Both the position numbers and the translations under genes were made by a program. Of a stretch of 64,000 bases of DNA, positions 62,504 to 64,000 are shown piece by piece. Positions within the stretch are counted from its first letter, which is position 1. Each line of letters opens with the position of its first letter. The notes beneath the pieces were generated by a model. It was given only the letters and a program-made list of their open reading frames with translations, was not told the origin of the DNA and ran no database searches. Origin of the DNA: Tumebacillus lacus (lineage in GTDB: Bacteria > Bacillota > Bacilli > Tumebacillales > Tumebacillaceae); contig NZ_JAPMLT010000001.1 in assembly GCF_026410385.1 (NCBI RefSeq), forward strand, positions 776,244 to 840,243. The letters run 5' to 3'.

Positions 62504-62580
62504 TGGTCGGAATGCAGGGATTCGAACCCTGGACCTCACGCTCCCGAAGCGTGCGCGCTACCAAGCTGCGCTACATTCCG
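62504..62580 (-). tRNA. tRNA-Pro (CGG)
   Basis: 77-nt cloverleaf with encoded CCA. Acceptor CGGAATG, anticodon loop TTCGGGA giving CGG, T-arm GTTCGAATC. Confidence 0.95.
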
Positions 62581-62585
62581 ATCTT

Positions 62586-62661
62586 TGGTGGAGGCTGACG
62601 GGATCGAACCGCCGACCCTCTGCTTGTAAGGCAGATGCTCTCCCAGCTGAGCTAAGCCTCC
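62586..62661 (-). tRNA. tRNA-Val (TAC)
   Basis: 76-nt cloverleaf with encoded CCA. Acceptor GGAGGCT, anticodon loop CTTACAA giving TAC. First gene of the six-tRNA operon, about 50 bases after its promoter. Confidence 0.95.
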
Positions 62662-62711
62662 AGGTTGTTGTTTGTGATGCTGTCAGCCGATGTATCGCGG
62701 CGACAGGACTT

Positions 62712-62740
62712 ATCTTATCACGGGTGATGGTTTGACTCAA
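62712..62740 (-). promoter_or_regulatory. Promoter of the tRNA operon
   Basis: Minus strand TTGAGT (62735-62740), exactly 17 bases, TAAGAT (62712-62717), close to the sigma-A consensus and correctly placed before tRNA-Val. Confidence 0.7.
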
Positions 62741-62915
62741 CTGGGGATGTGGGGCGAAGTGAAACAAATGATCGGAGTTTTGGGGGTGAGGGTGGGTTAG
62801 GGAGTGAATTCTTGAACATGCTCTCGTTTAGAGGTGCGTATCATGTCAGGTCGTTTCGTTGGAGGTGGTGCAAGTGTGCGGGCTCTCTGAGTTCGTTTTC
62901 GGTTGCTGCGTGGCC

Positions 62916-63007
62916 GAGCGGATGGGGTATCCCTTGCCCCGCTCAAACACGTTTTGGCAAAACCCAGCCAAAACAACTCGCTCCTCCAAGGGACACCCCA
63001 TCCGCTC
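62916..63007. repeat. Long nested inverted repeat
   Basis: A 21-bp arm (62916-62936) pairs with 62987-63007 with one mismatch; inside, GTTTTGGC (62951-62958) pairs with GCCAAAAC (62967-62974). It has no T-run. No gene was found in the 890 bases between the tRNA-Val at 62661 and 5S; that gap holds the tRNA promoter, this hairpin, a 17-bp tRNA-end echo and the 135-bp repeats. Confidence 0.75.
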
Positions 63008-63209
63008 TCACCGCTTGTTTTTAGCACTTCTTATGATGGTTAGAGTCTCACGTGAAGTGCCCGGCTTATAAAGTTTGCCACAGGACGACAAAGCAAGTCA
63101 TCCGTTTCAGATTGTCTATCGGACCTGGAGCGCCTTGTTATGGTGCGATCATCAAAAAGTTCCGCTCTCTCGTTCTGAAAGAGTTTGGAAGCCCTCTAGC
63201 CGTGATCAT

Positions 63210-63526
63210 AAAAATGATTCCACCATTGTCTGGGTCGTGATCTTTTTGAAACTGTTGCTTCAGTATTGAATCTCTTCGTGACTCGAGACGTGCTTTCTTA
63301 TCTTTATATCGCATAAGTACGGATGTCCTGATCGGCGAGGTAATAAAAAAGATCCCACCATTGTCAGGGTCGGGATCTTTTTGAAACTGATGCTTCAGTA
63401 TTGAATCTCTTCGTGACTCGGGACGTGCTTTCTTATACTTGTATCGCATGAGTTTGAATGCTCTATTAGACATTATAGTCAAAAAAGATCCGCCCATTGT
63501 TCTGGATCGGATCTTATTTCTTTTTG
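63210..63526 (-). repeat. Three tandem 135-bp repeats carrying terminator hairpins, downstream of 5S
   Basis: The unit recurs at 135-136 bp: landmark CACCATTGTC at 63221 and 63356, and a variant at 63492. Each unit has a GATC-type hairpin (for example AAAGATCCC/GGGATCTTT at 63349-63381) with T-runs on the minus strand, followed in the first two by nearly identical sequence (GAATCTCTTCGTGACTCG). The unit nearest 5S (63479-63526) is the natural rRNA operon terminator; the others look like duplicated back-ups. Confidence 0.8.
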
Positions 63527-63552
63527 AAAGCTCGCGCTATAGAACAAAAATC

Positions 63553-63669
<117 letters not shown>

Positions 63670-63677
63670 CGTTGTAA

Positions 63678-63753
63678 TGGTGCGATCAACAGGACTCGAA
63701 CCTGTGACCCCCACCATGTCAAGGTGGTGCTCTACCAACTGAGCTATGACCGC
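63678..63753 (-). tRNA. tRNA-Val (GAC)
   Basis: 76-nt cloverleaf with encoded CCA. Acceptor GCGGTCA, anticodon loop TTGACAT giving GAC, T-arm GTTCGAGTC. It lies inside the rRNA operon between 23S and 5S, only about 8 bases from 5S. Confidence 0.95.
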
Positions 63754-63824
63754 ATGTTTTTGTTGTGTTCCCTGAAAACTGGATGCGAATGTTTATATGA
63801 GTGAGGCTTGCGCCTGTTTGCTTA

Positions 63825-64000
<176 letters not shown>

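Noticed and set aside
62905..62940. tRNA-like start (GTGGCCGAGCGG) inside the long palindrome
   Set aside because: No anticodon arm or T-arm follows; the resemblance is only local.
63138..63497. 119-codon minus-strand frame with repeated peptide (ESRRDSILK)
   Set aside because: The peptide repeat merely reflects the 135-bp DNA repeats downstream of 5S; the frame crosses terminator hairpins and has no ribosome site.
63210..63526. CRISPR-like repeat array
   Set aside because: Units are 135 bp, diverged, contiguous and contain terminators; there are no short repeats with unique spacers and no cas genes in the window.

Overview
The window looks like a chromosomal segment of a GC-rich (about 60%), aerobic, endospore-forming Firmicute. 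Gene order and protein sequence suggest the Alicyclobacillaceae, perhaps a Tumebacillus-like organism; this is inference. The sporulation and envelope block (spoIIM, fur, yqzK, xerD, deoB, pdp, dacF, with nudF and an mciZ-like gene nearby) has the Bacillus-type arrangement. Most long open frames antisense to these genes are codon-bias shadows and are not annotated.

Layout. (1) 1-4.4 kb: a ba3-type cytochrome oxidase operon (subunit I cut by the window edge, subunit II, and a 55-aa subunit IIa) preceded by an oxygen-sensing NreB/NreC-like two-component pair. Two 16-bp operator-like repeats lie in the oxidase promoter. (2) 4.4-11.6 kb: amidase, aldehyde dehydrogenase, a probable free-standing structured RNA, PH-domain protein, NADP-dependent oxidoreductase, acetyltransferase and a D,D-carboxypeptidase. 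(3) 11.7-24.1 kb: nucleoside salvage (pdp, deoB), xerD, yqzK, ald, fur, spoIIM, endonuclease Q-like, nudF, mciZ-like, DUF3866 and a PepT-like peptidase. (4) 24-31.5 kb: secreted HDWE-motif protein, MscL with a zinc-ribbon tail, EamA transporter, csaA, an XRE-TPR regulator, a TauE/SafE permease and a chemoreceptor.

(5) 31.7-37.8 kb: a methylmalonyl-CoA operon (mutase large and B12 subunits, epimerase, carboxyltransferase, an orphan 72-aa gene, PepT-like peptidase) with a TetR regulator upstream. (6) 38-41 kb: DJ-1/PfpI protein, a membrane-anchored protein, trpS and lipB. (7) 41-50.6 kb: a branched-chain keto-acid dehydrogenase operon (bcd, lpdA, bkdAA, bkdAB, bkdB, lipA) behind a near-perfect sigma-54 promoter, with its activator gene bkdR just upstream. 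Three TGCAA-N4-TTGCA palindromes between bkdR and the promoter look like its enhancer. Weaker copies and a sigma-54-like promoter also lie upstream of ald, which suggests a wider amino-acid-catabolism regulon. Valine and isoleucine breakdown by bkd yields propionyl-CoA, which the methylmalonyl-CoA operon would carry to succinyl-CoA.

(8) 50.7-57.3 kb: yqzF-like, lipoprotein and EcsC genes, then a five-gene envelope operon: steA, steB, a family 2 glycosyltransferase, an MraY-like transferase and a family 18 glycosidase. (9) 57.4-62 kb: an SDR and molybdenum cofactor genes (mogA, moaC, moaA divergent from a moaD-moaE fusion and moeB). (10) 62-64 kb: six tRNA genes and the 3' end of an rRNA operon. 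In that operon a tRNA-Val lies between 23S and 5S, and three tandem 135-bp terminator-bearing repeats follow 5S.
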